In this document: in pieces, positions 56,377 through 64,000 of the stretch | How positions within the stretch are numbered: position 1 is the stretch's first letter | Layout of the letters: every line of letters begins with the position of its first letter | From: Saprospiraceae bacterium | GTDB lineage: Bacteria; Bacteroidota; Bacteroidia; Chitinophagales; Saprospiraceae | Assembly (NCBI GenBank): GCA_013001975.1 | Contig: JABDKX010000007.1 | Span: 54,748 to 118,747 of the forward strand | DNA length: 64,000 nt | Direction: 5' to 3' | Notes under the pieces: generated by a model | Databases searched by the model: none | The model's input: only the letters and a program-made list of their open reading frames with translations | Told to the model about the DNA's origin: nothing | Translations under genes and position numbers: made by a program

Positions 56377-57153
56377 TTAATAGTTAATGTTATTTATAAC
56401 AAACTTAATTGTCCGAAAGTTGAAAGCTTCTAATTCTCCAGAAATATCAACCAATAATTTACCTTCTGCAGACACACCTTTTATAATACCATAAAAGCTT
56501 TCATTAGAATGAGTATTTATAAAAGAATGTTTTTCATTTATCCTATATAAATGTTTAATATAATCTGTAAAAATAGCTTTCGAATTTATTGACAGGATAT
56601 TTAAAAAAGAAAGAATATTTTTTTCTAATCTTTGAACCAACTCTGCTTTATTATATGTTTTTTGAGTGTGCTGTTTTAAACTTATGGGGTTTGGAAGATT
56701 TTGAGGAAAAGATTCTTGATTGATATTAAGTCCAATTCCTATAATGCTGCTTCCTATTAAACGGCCTTTAAGTTGATTTTGAATGAGAATACCAGCAACT
56801 TTTTTATCGTTAATATAAATGTCGTTTGGCCACTTTATTGAAACACGTCCATTATTTATAATAGAAGAGACAAATTGATGAAGGCCTAGCGATATGGCCA
56901 TATTTAAATAAAATTGATGTTGTACATCTAAGTTTTGAAAGTGAAAAGCATATGACAAAGCAAGGTTTTTACCTTCGTCATTGAACCAATTTCTGCCAAT
57001 TTGTCCTTTACCATTGGTCTGATTGTAAGTATAAACACAAATATTGTCTTGTGGATTGTTTTTTGATAGATAATTGGAGAGATAAGTGTTGGTTGAATCT
57101 ATTGATTCGAAATAAATGTATTTTTCAATAGAGATAGTATTGATGTGGCCCAC
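56377..57153 (-). CDS. birA: Biotin-[acetyl-CoA-carboxylase] ligase BirA (monofunctional)
   Basis: 258-residue ligase that attaches biotin to the carboxyl carrier protein. Motifs: FESIDSTNTYLSNYL near the start, TNGKGQIGRNWFNDEGKNLA (biotinyl-5'-AMP loop), VSIKWPNDIYINDKKVAGIL and GIGLNIN. There is no N-terminal helix-turn-helix, so it is not a biotin repressor. The start is GTG at 57153 (no ATG in frame upstream before a stop). It is divergent from rsfS, with only 51 bp between the start codons. Confidence 0.9.
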   Translation of the reverse strand: MGHINTISIEKYIYFESIDSTNTYLSNYLSKNNPQDNICVYTYNQTNGKGQIGRNWFNDEGKNLALSYAFHFQNLDVQHQFYLNMAISLGLHQFVSSIINNGRVSIKWPNDIYINDKKVAGILIQNQLKGRLIGSSIIGIGLNINQESFPQNLPNPISLKQHTQKTYNKAELVQRLEKNILSFLNILSINSKAIFTDYIKHLYRINEKHSFINTHSNESFYGIIKGVSAEGKLLVDISGELEAFNFRTIKFVINNINY

Positions 57154-57204
57154 TTTAGAGATTGAATTTGTTTAATTTTGAATTACGCTAAATAAAAATA
57201 ATAA
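57154..57204. promoter_or_regulatory. Compact divergent promoter between birA and rsfS
   Basis: The 51-bp AT-rich gap must hold both promoters. Neither flanking gene has an ATG start: birA begins with GTG and rsfS with TTG, the latter immediately preceded by in-frame TAA codons. Confidence 0.5.
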
Positions 57205-57591
57205 TTGCAGAATAAAGTAACCGTAGACAATCCCGCAATATCAAATTCTGAACTGACAGATGTAATTGTGGACTGTATTCAAGATATTAAAGGTAAGAAC
57301 ATTATTAAAATGAACTTACAAAAACTAGATGATGCGCCAGCTGACTATTTTATTATATGTGAAGGAGAGTCCAACACTCAGATTGGGGCTATAGCTGGTA
57401 ATATAGTAAGAAGGCTCAAACAAGAATATAATATAAAACCATCGCATGTTGAAGGCAAGGAGGTTTCGAATTGGATTTTGGTAGATTATTTTGACATTGT
57501 TGTCCATGTTTTCTACCCAGAAACAAGAAAGTTTTATGAAATTGAAGACCTTTGGAGTGATGCCGATACTACGGAGTATCAAAATATATAG
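57205..57591 (+). CDS. rsfS: Ribosome silencing factor RsfS
   Basis: 128-residue factor binding ribosomal protein uL14 and blocking subunit joining under nutrient limitation. Family blocks: ADYFIICEGESNTQIGAIAGN, PSHVEGKEVSNWILVDYFD and IVVHVFYPETRKFYEIEDLW. Start codon TTG at 57205, since TAA precedes it in frame and the next Met would remove the conserved N-terminus. It is followed by ftsH after 88 bp. Confidence 0.93.
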   Translation: MQNKVTVDNPAISNSELTDVIVDCIQDIKGKNIIKMNLQKLDDAPADYFIICEGESNTQIGAIAGNIVRRLKQEYNIKPSHVEGKEVSNWILVDYFDIVVHVFYPETRKFYEIEDLWSDADTTEYQNI

Positions 57592-57601
57592 TATTTATTT
57601 G

Positions 57602-57657
57602 AACCATCTTCTCTAAAATCATTTATAATGAGAGAGATTGAATTGATTAAGATGGTT
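57602..57657 (+). promoter_or_regulatory. Stem-loop in the ftsH leader
   Basis: AACCATCTT (57602-57610) pairs perfectly with AAGATGGTT (57649-57657), enclosing a second pairing TCTCT/AGAGA. The structure ends 22 nt before the ftsH ATG. There is no T run after it, so it is unlikely to be a terminator. A regulatory or stabilising leader is plausible. Confidence 0.5.
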
Positions 57658-57679
57658 TTCCAAACTAGAAAAAAGAAAA

Positions 57680-59650
57680 ATGACCGATAAAAAAGGAGAT
57701 AAGAATCCAAAAAAATTTCCAGTAAACTCCTATTGGCTTTATGGCTTAATTATTTTTATAATTCTGGCCATGAATGTAATCACGCTTATCAGTGGGAAAA
57801 CAGCCGATTTAACTACTGAAAGATTTAAGGAAATTGCTAGGAAAGGACATGTAGAAAAAGTTGAAGTTGTCAATAAAAACTTTGTCCGTGTTTACTTAAA
57901 AGAAGAACACGTAAGCAAGTATGAAGAACTAAAAGACAATAAATTTAAATTTCAACAACCTCATTTTGCCTTCCAAACTGGGGGACAAGATTTTTATGAA
58001 GTTGTCAAAGACATAAACGAAGATAAAGTATTGGTAGATCCGATTTACAAAACGGAGACCAATTATTTGAGCCAAATATTATCCTGGGTAATTCCATTTG
58101 CCTTAATAATTGGATTGTGGGTATTCTTTATGCGTCGTGTTGGATCAGGAGGTGGCGGTCCTGGAGCCCAAATATTTAATATTGGCAAATCAAAAGCTAC
58201 GCTTTTTGACAACACTGATTCAAAAGTAAATGTCACTTTTAAAGACGTTGCAGGATTAGAAGAAGCCAAAGAAGAAGTGATGGAAGTCGTTGACTTTTTA
58301 AAAAATCCAAAGAAATACACATCTCTTGGTGGAAAAATTCCGAAAGGTGTTTTATTAGTTGGTCCTCCAGGAACTGGAAAAACATTGTTAGCAAAAGCTG
58401 TTGCTGGAGAAGCAGGTGTGCCATTCTTCTCTATATCGGGATCGGATTTCGTAGAAATGTTTGTTGGAGTTGGAGCATCTAGAGTTAGAGACTTGTTTAA
58501 GCAGGCCAGAGAAAAGGCACCATGTATCATTTTTATAGATGAGATTGATGCCATAGGTCGTGCGAGAGGAAGAGGGGCTATGCAAGGTGGAAATGACGAA
58601 AGAGAAAACACCCTTAACCAACTATTGGTTGAAATGGATGGGTTTTCAACAGATAAAGGTGTGATTTTGATGGCTGCGACAAACAGACCTGACATTCTTG
58701 ATAATGCTTTGATGAGGCCGGGAAGGTTTGACAGACAAATAGGAATTGACAGACCAGACTTAGTAGGAAGAGAAGCTATTTTCAAAGTTCATTTGAAAAA
58801 CATTAAAGTTTCTGAGGAAATGAATGCAGCTACTTTAGCAGAAATGACCCCAGGGTTTGCAGGAGCTGAAATTGCAAATGTTTGTAACGAAGCGGCATTG
58901 GTAGCGGCTAGGAGAAATAAAAAAGCGGTTGAAATGTCAGATTTCAATTATGCCTTAGATAGAGTGATAGGTGGACTAGAGAAGAAAAATAAAATTATAT
59001 CTCCTAAAGAAAAAGAAATTATAGCATATCACGAAGCAGGACACGCTATATGTGGTTGGTTTTTAGAGCATGCATCACCATTGGTAAAGGTTACCATAGT
59101 TCCAAGAGGAATTGGCACCTTAGGCTACGCTCAATACCTTCCAAAAGAAGAATATATAACAAGGACAGAAGCGTTACTTGACCGAATGACAATGACATTA
59201 GGTGGTCGAGCAGCAGAAAGAATTGTTTTTGACAAAATATCAACTGGAGCACAAAATGATTTGGACCAAGTTACCAAGATGGCTTATTCAATGATATCTG
59301 TTTTTGGAATGAATGAGAAAGTTGGTAACGTTTCTTTCTATGGCATGGCGCAAGATAATTTTACAAAGCCATATTCTGATGAAACAGCAACCTTGATTGA
59401 TGATGAAGTTCGAAAGTTAATTGATATTCAATATGACGTAGCTCAAAATCTTTTAAAAGAGAAAAGAGCAGAATTGGATATTTTAGCCAAGCAACTTTTA
59501 GAAAAGGAAGTCTTGTTAAAATCTGATGTTGAAAGATTGATTGGTGAACGGCCATTCCCTGAAAAGGAAGAGTTTGTGTCAAAAATATCTGATGATTCTA
59601 AATTTAAAGAATTGTTTGATGATGCGCCGACAGAAAGTGTTGAATCGTAA
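57680..59650 (+). CDS. ftsH: ATP-dependent zinc metalloprotease FtsH
   Basis: 656-residue membrane protease that degrades misassembled membrane proteins and regulators. Two N-terminal transmembrane helices (about 17-38 and 125-150) flank a periplasmic domain. The AAA+ module has VGPPGTGKTLLAKA (about 227), IIFIDEIDAIGRARG and MAATNRPDILDNALMRPGRF. The protease domain has the zinc motif HEAGHAICGWF (about 450). The C-terminus ends with an acidic tail. Full length. Likely in one transcript with rsfS. Confidence 0.98.
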   Translation: MTDKKGDKNPKKFPVNSYWLYGLIIFIILAMNVITLISGKTADLTTERFKEIARKGHVEKVEVVNKNFVRVYLKEEHVSKYEELKDNKFKFQQPHFAFQTGGQDFYEVVKDINEDKVLVDPIYKTETNYLSQILSWVIPFALIIGLWVFFMRRVGSGGGGPGAQIFNIGKSKATLFDNTDSKVNVTFKDVAGLEEAKEEVMEVVDFLKNPKKYTSLGGKIPKGVLLVGPPGTGKTLLAKAVAGEAGVPFFSISGSDFVEMFVGVGASRVRDLFKQAREKAPCIIFIDEIDAIGRARGRGAMQGGNDERENTLNQLLVEMDGFSTDKGVILMAATNRPDILDNALMRPGRFDRQIGIDRPDLVGREAIFKVHLKNIKVSEEMNAATLAEMTPGFAGAEIANVCNEAALVAARRNKKAVEMSDFNYALDRVIGGLEKKNKIISPKEKEIIAYHEAGHAICGWFLEHASPLVKVTIVPRGIGTLGYAQYLPKEEYITRTEALLDRMTMTLGGRAAERIVFDKISTGAQNDLDQVTKMAYSMISVFGMNEKVGNVSFYGMAQDNFTKPYSDETATLIDDEVRKLIDIQYDVAQNLLKEKRAELDILAKQLLEKEVLLKSDVERLIGERPFPEKEEFVSKISDDSKFKELFDDAPTESVES

Positions 59651-59668
59651 ACTTAATTTGAGATAATT

Positions 59669-59706
59669 AAAAAAGGGGATGACTAAAATTAGTCGTCCCC
59701 TTTTTT
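59669..59706. terminator. Bidirectional intrinsic terminator between ftsH and the response regulator gene
   Basis: AAAAAGGGGATGACTAA and the complementary TTAGTCGTCCCCTTTTTT form a long stem with A and T runs on both sides. It can stop transcription from both converging genes. It is the clearest terminator in the window. Confidence 0.9.
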
Positions 59707-59722
59707 ATTGAAGCGTATATTG

Positions 59723-60457
59723 TTATTCAACAACAGCAATAGATCGATCAATTAATCGGAACCCATTTCCGTGGATATTTACAATTTCTAAATTTTCATC
59801 TTTACTAAGATACTTTCTAAGTTTGGTAACAAAGACATCCATACTTCTTGCAGTAAAATAATTATCTTCTCCCCAAATTTTTGTTAATGCTTTGGAACGA
59901 GGAAGAACATCATTTTTATGAATACAGAACAACCTCAACAAATGTGCTTCTTTTGGAGATAAGTTTTCTTTTTCCTTATTGCCTTCTTTATCTGTGTAAG
60001 TAAGAATTCTTAATGGGTAATTAAAATGAAAACTACCAATATTAAATTCTTTCACATCTTCTTCAACTTCTTGCTTGGCTCCCGAACGTCTTAGAATAGC
60101 TTGCACTCTTAATAAGAGTTCTTCTGAATTGAACGGTTTGGTAATGTAATCATCAGCACCAATTTTAAAACCTTCTAATACATCTTCTTTTAAAGACTTG
60201 GCGGTTAAAAATATAATAGGAATATCCTTATCGTTCTCTCTTATTTCCTTTGCTAGTGTAAACCCATCTTTTTTGGGCATCATTACATCTAGGATGCAAA
60301 GATTAAATTCTCCTTTGTTGTATTTGATCATACCTTCGTCGCCATCTTTCGCTAGGTCGACCTCATATTCATGCATTTCAAGATAAGATCTTAATACGTC
60401 ACCAAAGTTTTGATCATCTTCGACCAAAAGTATTTTTTGTGTAGTTGTTTCTGCCAT
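59723..60457 (-). CDS. OmpR-family response regulator (RprY-like)
   Basis: 244 residues. The receiver domain has LLVEDDQNFGDVLRSYLE with the acidic pair, the phospho-acceptor Asp in LCILDVMMPKKDGF (about 56) and the Lys in YITKPFNSEELL. The C-terminal winged-helix DNA-binding domain has LSPKEAHLLRLF and GEDNYFTARSMDVFVTKLRK. It lies 41 bp after the histidine kinase gene, its likely cognate sensor. By similarity to Bacteroides it may be RprY, which controls envelope/oxidative or sodium-related genes, but targets here are unknown. Confidence 0.92.
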   Translation of the reverse strand: MAETTTQKILLVEDDQNFGDVLRSYLEMHEYEVDLAKDGDEGMIKYNKGEFNLCILDVMMPKKDGFTLAKEIRENDKDIPIIFLTAKSLKEDVLEGFKIGADDYITKPFNSEELLLRVQAILRRSGAKQEVEEDVKEFNIGSFHFNYPLRILTYTDKEGNKEKENLSPKEAHLLRLFCIHKNDVLPRSKALTKIWGEDNYFTARSMDVFVTKLRKYLSKDENLEIVNIHGNGFRLIDRSIAVVE

Positions 60458-60498
60458 AATATTTAATGTTTACACTATTTAGATTAATAAACTCCCAA

Positions 60499-61932
60499 TT
60501 AGTCACTTTGTTTAAACGGAAAAAACAAAATAAATGTGCTTCCCTTTCCTAATTCAGATTCGACACTAATAGTTCCATTATGAGCTGATATCAGTGCTTT
60601 TACGTAGCTAAGCCCTAATCCAAAGCCCTTTACATCGTGTCTATTTCCCGTATGAACCCGATAAAACTTATCAAAAATATGTTTTTGAGATTCTTTTGTC
60701 ATTCCAATTCCATTGTCCTTAATAGACAATTCAACACCACCTTTGACGTTGGAAGTGGATATAATTATTTTTGGTTCATCAGTTGAATATTTTTCAGCGT
60801 TATCCAATAAATTATGAACAATATTGGAAATATGTGTCAAATCACCTTCAACATTAGGTTGATTAGCGCGTAATTTGGTTTCTAATATACCATTTCTCTT
60901 GGTTACTTTCAACCTACTGTGCGTAGCAGCTTGGCTCACAACGTCGTTCAAATTAACTGAGGTAAGTTTGAGTTCAAAATCTTTCTTATCTATTCTTGCC
61001 ATTTGAAGTACCTTCTCAACTTGATTAAGCATCCGTTTATTTTCTTGCTTAATAATCTTTGCAAACCGACCTACTTTTTCTTCACTATTAATAACACTTT
61101 TATTAGTAATAGAGTCTGTCGCTAAAGAAATTGTGGCGATAGGTGTTTTAAATTCATGTGTCATGTTGTTTATAAAATCTGTTTTCATTTCTGAAACTTT
61201 CTTTTGTCTGAAAATGACATAGATAGTATAAATGAAACACATGAGAATCAGAGAGGCAAAAAGTAATGATGTTAACATTGAAGGAAGCACTTTTGCCCAG
61301 AGGTAACTTTGCTTGTTTGGAAAAAATATTTTTAAATAACCCGGAGATTCGTCATCATTAAAAAGTTTGACTTTATATGGAGAGTTTTCCATCCCCTTAT
61401 GGTCTTTGCCAGTCGTGTGAGAATCATCCATGTCAGGAGAACTGGCATTGCCTTCTAACGGTACTGCAAACACGCCGTTTCTAATTATAAATTCTTTCTC
61501 CTTATTTGAATAAACGGCATAGTCATATTTTAAATGGATACCTTGATCTTCTAGTTCAGATTTTATATAGCTATTAAGCTTTTTTCTATTGATAGACAAT
61601 AGTGGGTAATCTGGATCAATGGCATGCATCAAGCTTTCAAGCTTTAAGTTGTCTAATGAATTTTGGTCCCGAGATTTGTATTTATTTAGAAAATTGATGT
61701 TTTGTCCAAACAGTGACTTTTTTCGAACCGCCCATTTGTCAACAAAGTCTTTAGTGCTGGCATCTTCTTTTAAGCTGGCTTTGACATTATTCATTGCAGT
61801 AAATACCCTATCGTCAAAATTGCTTTCGTCAAGACTTACCTGAGCTTTTATCCACACAAACTGAGTGACGGCAATGCCAATCAGTGCTGTAGACATGAGA
61901 ATTATAATAGCCCAAATAACTTTCTTATTCAT
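60499..61932 (-). CDS. Sensor histidine kinase (RprX-like)
   Basis: 477 residues. A first transmembrane helix is at about 5-27, a periplasmic sensor region follows, and a second helix lies at about 218-240. The HisKA domain has the phospho-accepting His in NNMTHEFKTPIATISLATDS (about 257). The ATPase domain has N-box NLLDNAEKYS, IKDNGIGM and GFGLGLSYV. No PAS or HAMP domain is evident. Paired with the response regulator gene, which starts 41 bp after it. Confidence 0.93.
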   Translation of the reverse strand: MNKKVIWAIIILMSTALIGIAVTQFVWIKAQVSLDESNFDDRVFTAMNNVKASLKEDASTKDFVDKWAVRKKSLFGQNINFLNKYKSRDQNSLDNLKLESLMHAIDPDYPLLSINRKKLNSYIKSELEDQGIHLKYDYAVYSNKEKEFIIRNGVFAVPLEGNASSPDMDDSHTTGKDHKGMENSPYKVKLFNDDESPGYLKIFFPNKQSYLWAKVLPSMLTSLLFASLILMCFIYTIYVIFRQKKVSEMKTDFINNMTHEFKTPIATISLATDSITNKSVINSEEKVGRFAKIIKQENKRMLNQVEKVLQMARIDKKDFELKLTSVNLNDVVSQAATHSRLKVTKRNGILETKLRANQPNVEGDLTHISNIVHNLLDNAEKYSTDEPKIIISTSNVKGGVELSIKDNGIGMTKESQKHIFDKFYRVHTGNRHDVKGFGLGLSYVKALISAHNGTISVESELGKGSTFILFFPFKQSD

Positions 61933-62058
61933 ATAGATTTAAATAGTAGACATATGGTATTGCTACAAAAATATAAATTCATGTTAGCCATTTCATAGCT
62001 TTAACTACTATTTAACCGGATATGTTATTATATCTTTATAATTCAAATTTAATATTTA

Positions 62059-62463
62059 ATGAAGAAAATTGAACACATTGGTATTGCAGTTGAAAATATG
62101 GAAGAAAGTGAAGCACTCTTTTCTGCATTATTTAATACAGAGCCATACAAGAGGGAAGAGGTGCTTGAACAGAAAGTTTTGACCTCATTTTTTAGAGTAG
62201 GTACAAATAAAATTGAATTGTTACAAGCCACTTCTGATGACAGTGTGATCAAGAAATATATCGATAAAAAAGGACCAGGATTTCATCACATCGCATTTGC
62301 TGTTAGTGATATAAGGTCTGAAATGGAGAGGCTAAAAAAACAAGGGTTTCGCCTTTTAAACGAAACCCCTGTTAGCGGTGCTGACAACAAGATTGTCTGT
62401 TTTTGTCACCCCAAATCCACTAATGGAATATTAGTAGAGTTGGTGCAAGAAAAAAGCGAATAA
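62059..62463 (+). CDS. mce: Methylmalonyl-CoA epimerase
   Basis: 134-residue vicinal-oxygen-chelate protein that interconverts (2S)- and (2R)-methylmalonyl-CoA. IEHIGIAVENMEESEALF supplies the first metal His, GPGFHHIAFAVSDI the second, and NGILVELVQEK the Glu ligand. Full length. Propionyl-CoA/succinate metabolism is implied; mutase genes are not in the window. Its stop abuts that of the convergent DUF937 gene. Confidence 0.93.
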   Translation: MKKIEHIGIAVENMEESEALFSALFNTEPYKREEVLEQKVLTSFFRVGTNKIELLQATSDDSVIKKYIDKKGPGFHHIAFAVSDIRSEMERLKKQGFRLLNETPVSGADNKIVCFCHPKSTNGILVELVQEKSE

Positions 62464-63078
62464 TTATCTTTTAAAGAAATTACCCAACACTTTCATGCCA
62501 ATGCTTGCTACTTCGTCCATTACCGAACCGTCACCATCTTGATCTAGTAGTTTTTCAAAGATACTGATGTTGTTGTCTTTTTTAACAACCTCTTGTTGTG
62601 ATGTTCTTAAAAAATCAGAAAGTTGACTTTTATCCAGGCTGTTTTGTTTTTTATAACGACCTAAAACGCCCAATACCATCGGTGCTAATTTCATTAAAAG
62701 ACCAGCACTTTGATTATTTTCTAATCCTGTCATTTTTGTTAAAAGACCAATTGTATCGCTTTGTTTTCCGCCTAATAAGTGCCCTAAAATACCTGCACCA
62801 TTCAATGTTTTTGCATTTCCAACGTTTGATTGGCCAGAAATCAAACCCATTACGTCATCTAAAATACTACCATCATGATCTCTTTCCAATGCACCAGATA
62901 ATCCAGAAATCGCGGACTCTGATGATGTAGAGTTTTTAGCAAGCGCCGTCATCAACACAGTCAAAGCCGCTTGTGCTGCAGTTTCAGTTTTTTGAGAGTC
63001 TCCTATATTAAGTTGGTTACTCATTCCGTTAATAACTCCATCGGATAGTTGCCATTTTAAAAGGTCCATTAAGTTCAT
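62464..63078 (-). CDS. DUF937 family protein with EF-hand-like loops
   Basis: 204 residues, cytoplasmic, mostly helical. The DUF937 pattern includes AAQAALTVLMTALAKN and GAGILGHLLGGKQSDTIGLL. Two Asp-rich loops resemble EF-hand/calcium motifs: ERDHDGSILDDVMGL (about 89-103) and DQDGDGSVMDEVAS (about 181-194). The function of the family is unknown. Its start is divergent from the downstream glucosaminidase gene and its end abuts mce. Confidence 0.8.
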   Translation of the reverse strand: MNLMDLLKWQLSDGVINGMSNQLNIGDSQKTETAAQAALTVLMTALAKNSTSSESAISGLSGALERDHDGSILDDVMGLISGQSNVGNAKTLNGAGILGHLLGGKQSDTIGLLTKMTGLENNQSAGLLMKLAPMVLGVLGRYKKQNSLDKSQLSDFLRTSQQEVVKKDNNISIFEKLLDQDGDGSVMDEVASIGMKVLGNFFKR

Positions 63079-63165
63079 AAAGTATAAAGTTTTTTTAATT
63101 ATACGCGAACATTGAGCACTAAGGCACTGTTTTTGTATAACTTATAAATTAAATAAAAAGCTAAT

Positions 63166-64000
63166 ATGTTTAGATTGATTATTGTTCTTATAGTGATGTT
63201 AGCACAACAAAAAACCTATGCTGAAAACCAAAGTATTGATTATATTTCGCAATACAAAGATATAGCAATTTCTGAAATGCATAGAACGGGTATTCCTGCC
63301 AGTATTAAGATGGCACAAGCCCTCTTAGAATCTGGAGCAGGGAAAAGCACATTGGCACTAAAAGCAAATAATCACTTCGGAATTAAGTGCGGAAACAGCT
63401 GGAATGGTGGAACCTTCTATCGAGAAGATGACGATTATAAGAATGGAAAGCTGATTAAGAGCTGTTTTAGACAATTCAATTCGGTATCTGAAAGTTATAT
63501 AGCACACAGCGACTTCTTAACCAAACAAAAGAGATATGCTTTTTTGTTTAATTATCACAAAGATGATTATAAATCATGGGCAAAGGGATTAAGAAAAGCA
63601 GGATATGCAACGGATAAAAAATATCCTCAAAAATTGATTCACATTATTGAAAAATATCAATTATATGAGCTGGATAATTTAGAGGCGCCTATACTTGCCC
63701 AAAATAATAGAAAACGCACAAAAGAAGAAAGTACTGAATCGAGTCACGCATCAAAAGTTATAGCAGCTGCTGAAACAAGTAATACTGTTGTAAAAGAAAA
63801 TTATAAAACGCCACCTTCATCTAGAAAACGTCGTAGAGTTGATGAAGAAGCCAAATACCATATCGTTCAAGAGCAACAATCAATTGCAGAAATTGCAATG
63901 CTTTATGATCTTGAAGAAACGGCTATTCGATTGAGAAACAGATTACCAAAAGATGCAGAACCTCTAAAGGGAGAAAAAATATTTTTAAGAAAAAAGATCA
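63166..64000 (+). CDS. Secreted N-acetylglucosaminidase (FlgJ-like) with LysM domain, 3' truncated
   Basis: The frame opens at the ATG at 63166 and is still open at the window end (278 codons seen). A signal peptide (about residues 1-19, ending TYAE) precedes a glucosaminidase domain (about 25-165) with the catalytic Glu in AQALLESGAGKSTLA (about 55), ANNHFGIKC and YIAHSDFLTKQKRYA. A basic linker with RKRRRV leads to a LysM peptidoglycan-binding repeat (YHIVQEQQSIAEIAMLYDL, about 228-276). A peptidoglycan hydrolase acting in the periplasm or on the surface is the likely role. Confidence 0.92.
   Translation, partial: MFRLIIVLIVMLAQQKTYAENQSIDYISQYKDIAISEMHRTGIPASIKMAQALLESGAGKSTLALKANNHFGIKCGNSWNGGTFYREDDDYKNGKLIKSCFRQFNSVSESYIAHSDFLTKQKRYAFLFNYHKDDYKSWAKGLRKAGYATDKKYPQKLIHIIEKYQLYELDNLEAPILAQNNRKRTKEESTESSHASKVIAAAETSNTVVKENYKTPPSSRKRRRVDEEAKYHIVQEQQSIAEIAMLYDLEETAIRLRNRLPKDAEPLKGEKIFLRKKI

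Noticed and set aside
58063..58785. 240-codon frame antisense to ftsH
   Set aside because: Mirrors the conserved AAA+ coding sequence of ftsH, with no start context or recognisable domain.

Overview
The window is a 64 kb piece of chromosome from an AT-rich member of the Bacteroidota, most likely a gliding or marine Saprospiria/Cytophagia/Flavobacteriia-type organism. The evidence is a GldH gliding lipoprotein, a C25 (gingipain/PorU-like) peptidase with a C-terminal type IX secretion-like tail, a Wzi/RemB-like outer-membrane protein, DUF2851, a monofunctional BirA, bacterial PH-domain pairs, an RprX/RprY-like two-component system, and the general lack of Shine-Dalgarno sequences. I see no insertion sequence, prophage, CRISPR array, tRNA or rRNA. 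Most of the window reads as stable core chromosome, and the 5' and 3' ends cut through dnaJ and a glucosaminidase/LysM gene.

Layout. 0-3.2 kb (+): dnaJ (5' truncated), gldH, a small beta-barrel-like protein and a bestrophin-family channel. 3.2-5.3 kb (-): a GNAT acetyltransferase and an ALDH7-type aldehyde dehydrogenase. 5.5-15 kb (+): secA, a SPOR protein, rodA, clpB and a histidine ammonia-lyase. 15-18.1 kb (-): an MscS channel, rsmG and a family 2 glycosyltransferase. 18.3-25 kb (+): the 1.67k-residue C25 peptidase and a GT-C-like membrane protein. 25-32.8 kb (-): an envelope/polysaccharide block (alpha/alpha-barrel protein, FemAB-like protein, APS kinase, Wzz, Wzi, LpxK, DUF2851). 32.9-37.7 kb (-): folA followed by the cell-shape operon mreB-mreC-mreD-mrdA. 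37.7-38.4 kb: the only large non-coding region, holding three related hairpin/terminator units. 38.4-50.2 kb (-): a secreted subtilase, radA, thiL, a pseudouridine synthase, a 45-residue ORF, two PH-domain proteins, mfd and a 51-residue membrane ORF. 50.4 kb (+): a GHMP kinase. 51.2-57.2 kb (-): a TPR/PD40/OmpA-like protein, a dihydrolipoyl acyltransferase, cinA and birA. 57.2-59.7 kb (+): rsfS and ftsH. 59.7-61.9 kb (-): response regulator and histidine kinase. 62-64 kb: methylmalonyl-CoA epimerase (+), DUF937 (-), glucosaminidase/LysM (+).

Functional themes. The cell envelope dominates: shape and elongation (mreBCD, PBP2, rodA), protein export (secA, type IX-related peptidase, GldH), lipid A (lpxK), surface polysaccharide (Wzz, Wzi, glycosyltransferases, and an APS kinase that may supply PAPS for sulfation), murein hydrolysis and osmotic channels. 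The second theme is protein quality control (dnaJ, clpB, ftsH) and nucleic-acid repair (mfd, radA). Gene packing is very tight: of six convergent gene pairs, five overlap, abut or are 3 bp apart, and only ftsH/response regulator is separated by a clear terminator.

The least explained part is the non-coding region upstream of mreB. It contains a duplicated block of about 95 nt (a 45-nt core with one mismatch) whose two terminal hairpins differ in sequence but both still pair, plus a degenerate third copy. This looks like a family of small plus-strand RNAs or tandem terminator/attenuator elements. Other leads are an APS kinase/FemAB-like pair in one frame separated only by a stop codon, with no ATG for the second gene, and two GACA-N3-TGTC sites spaced three helical turns apart upstream of clpB.
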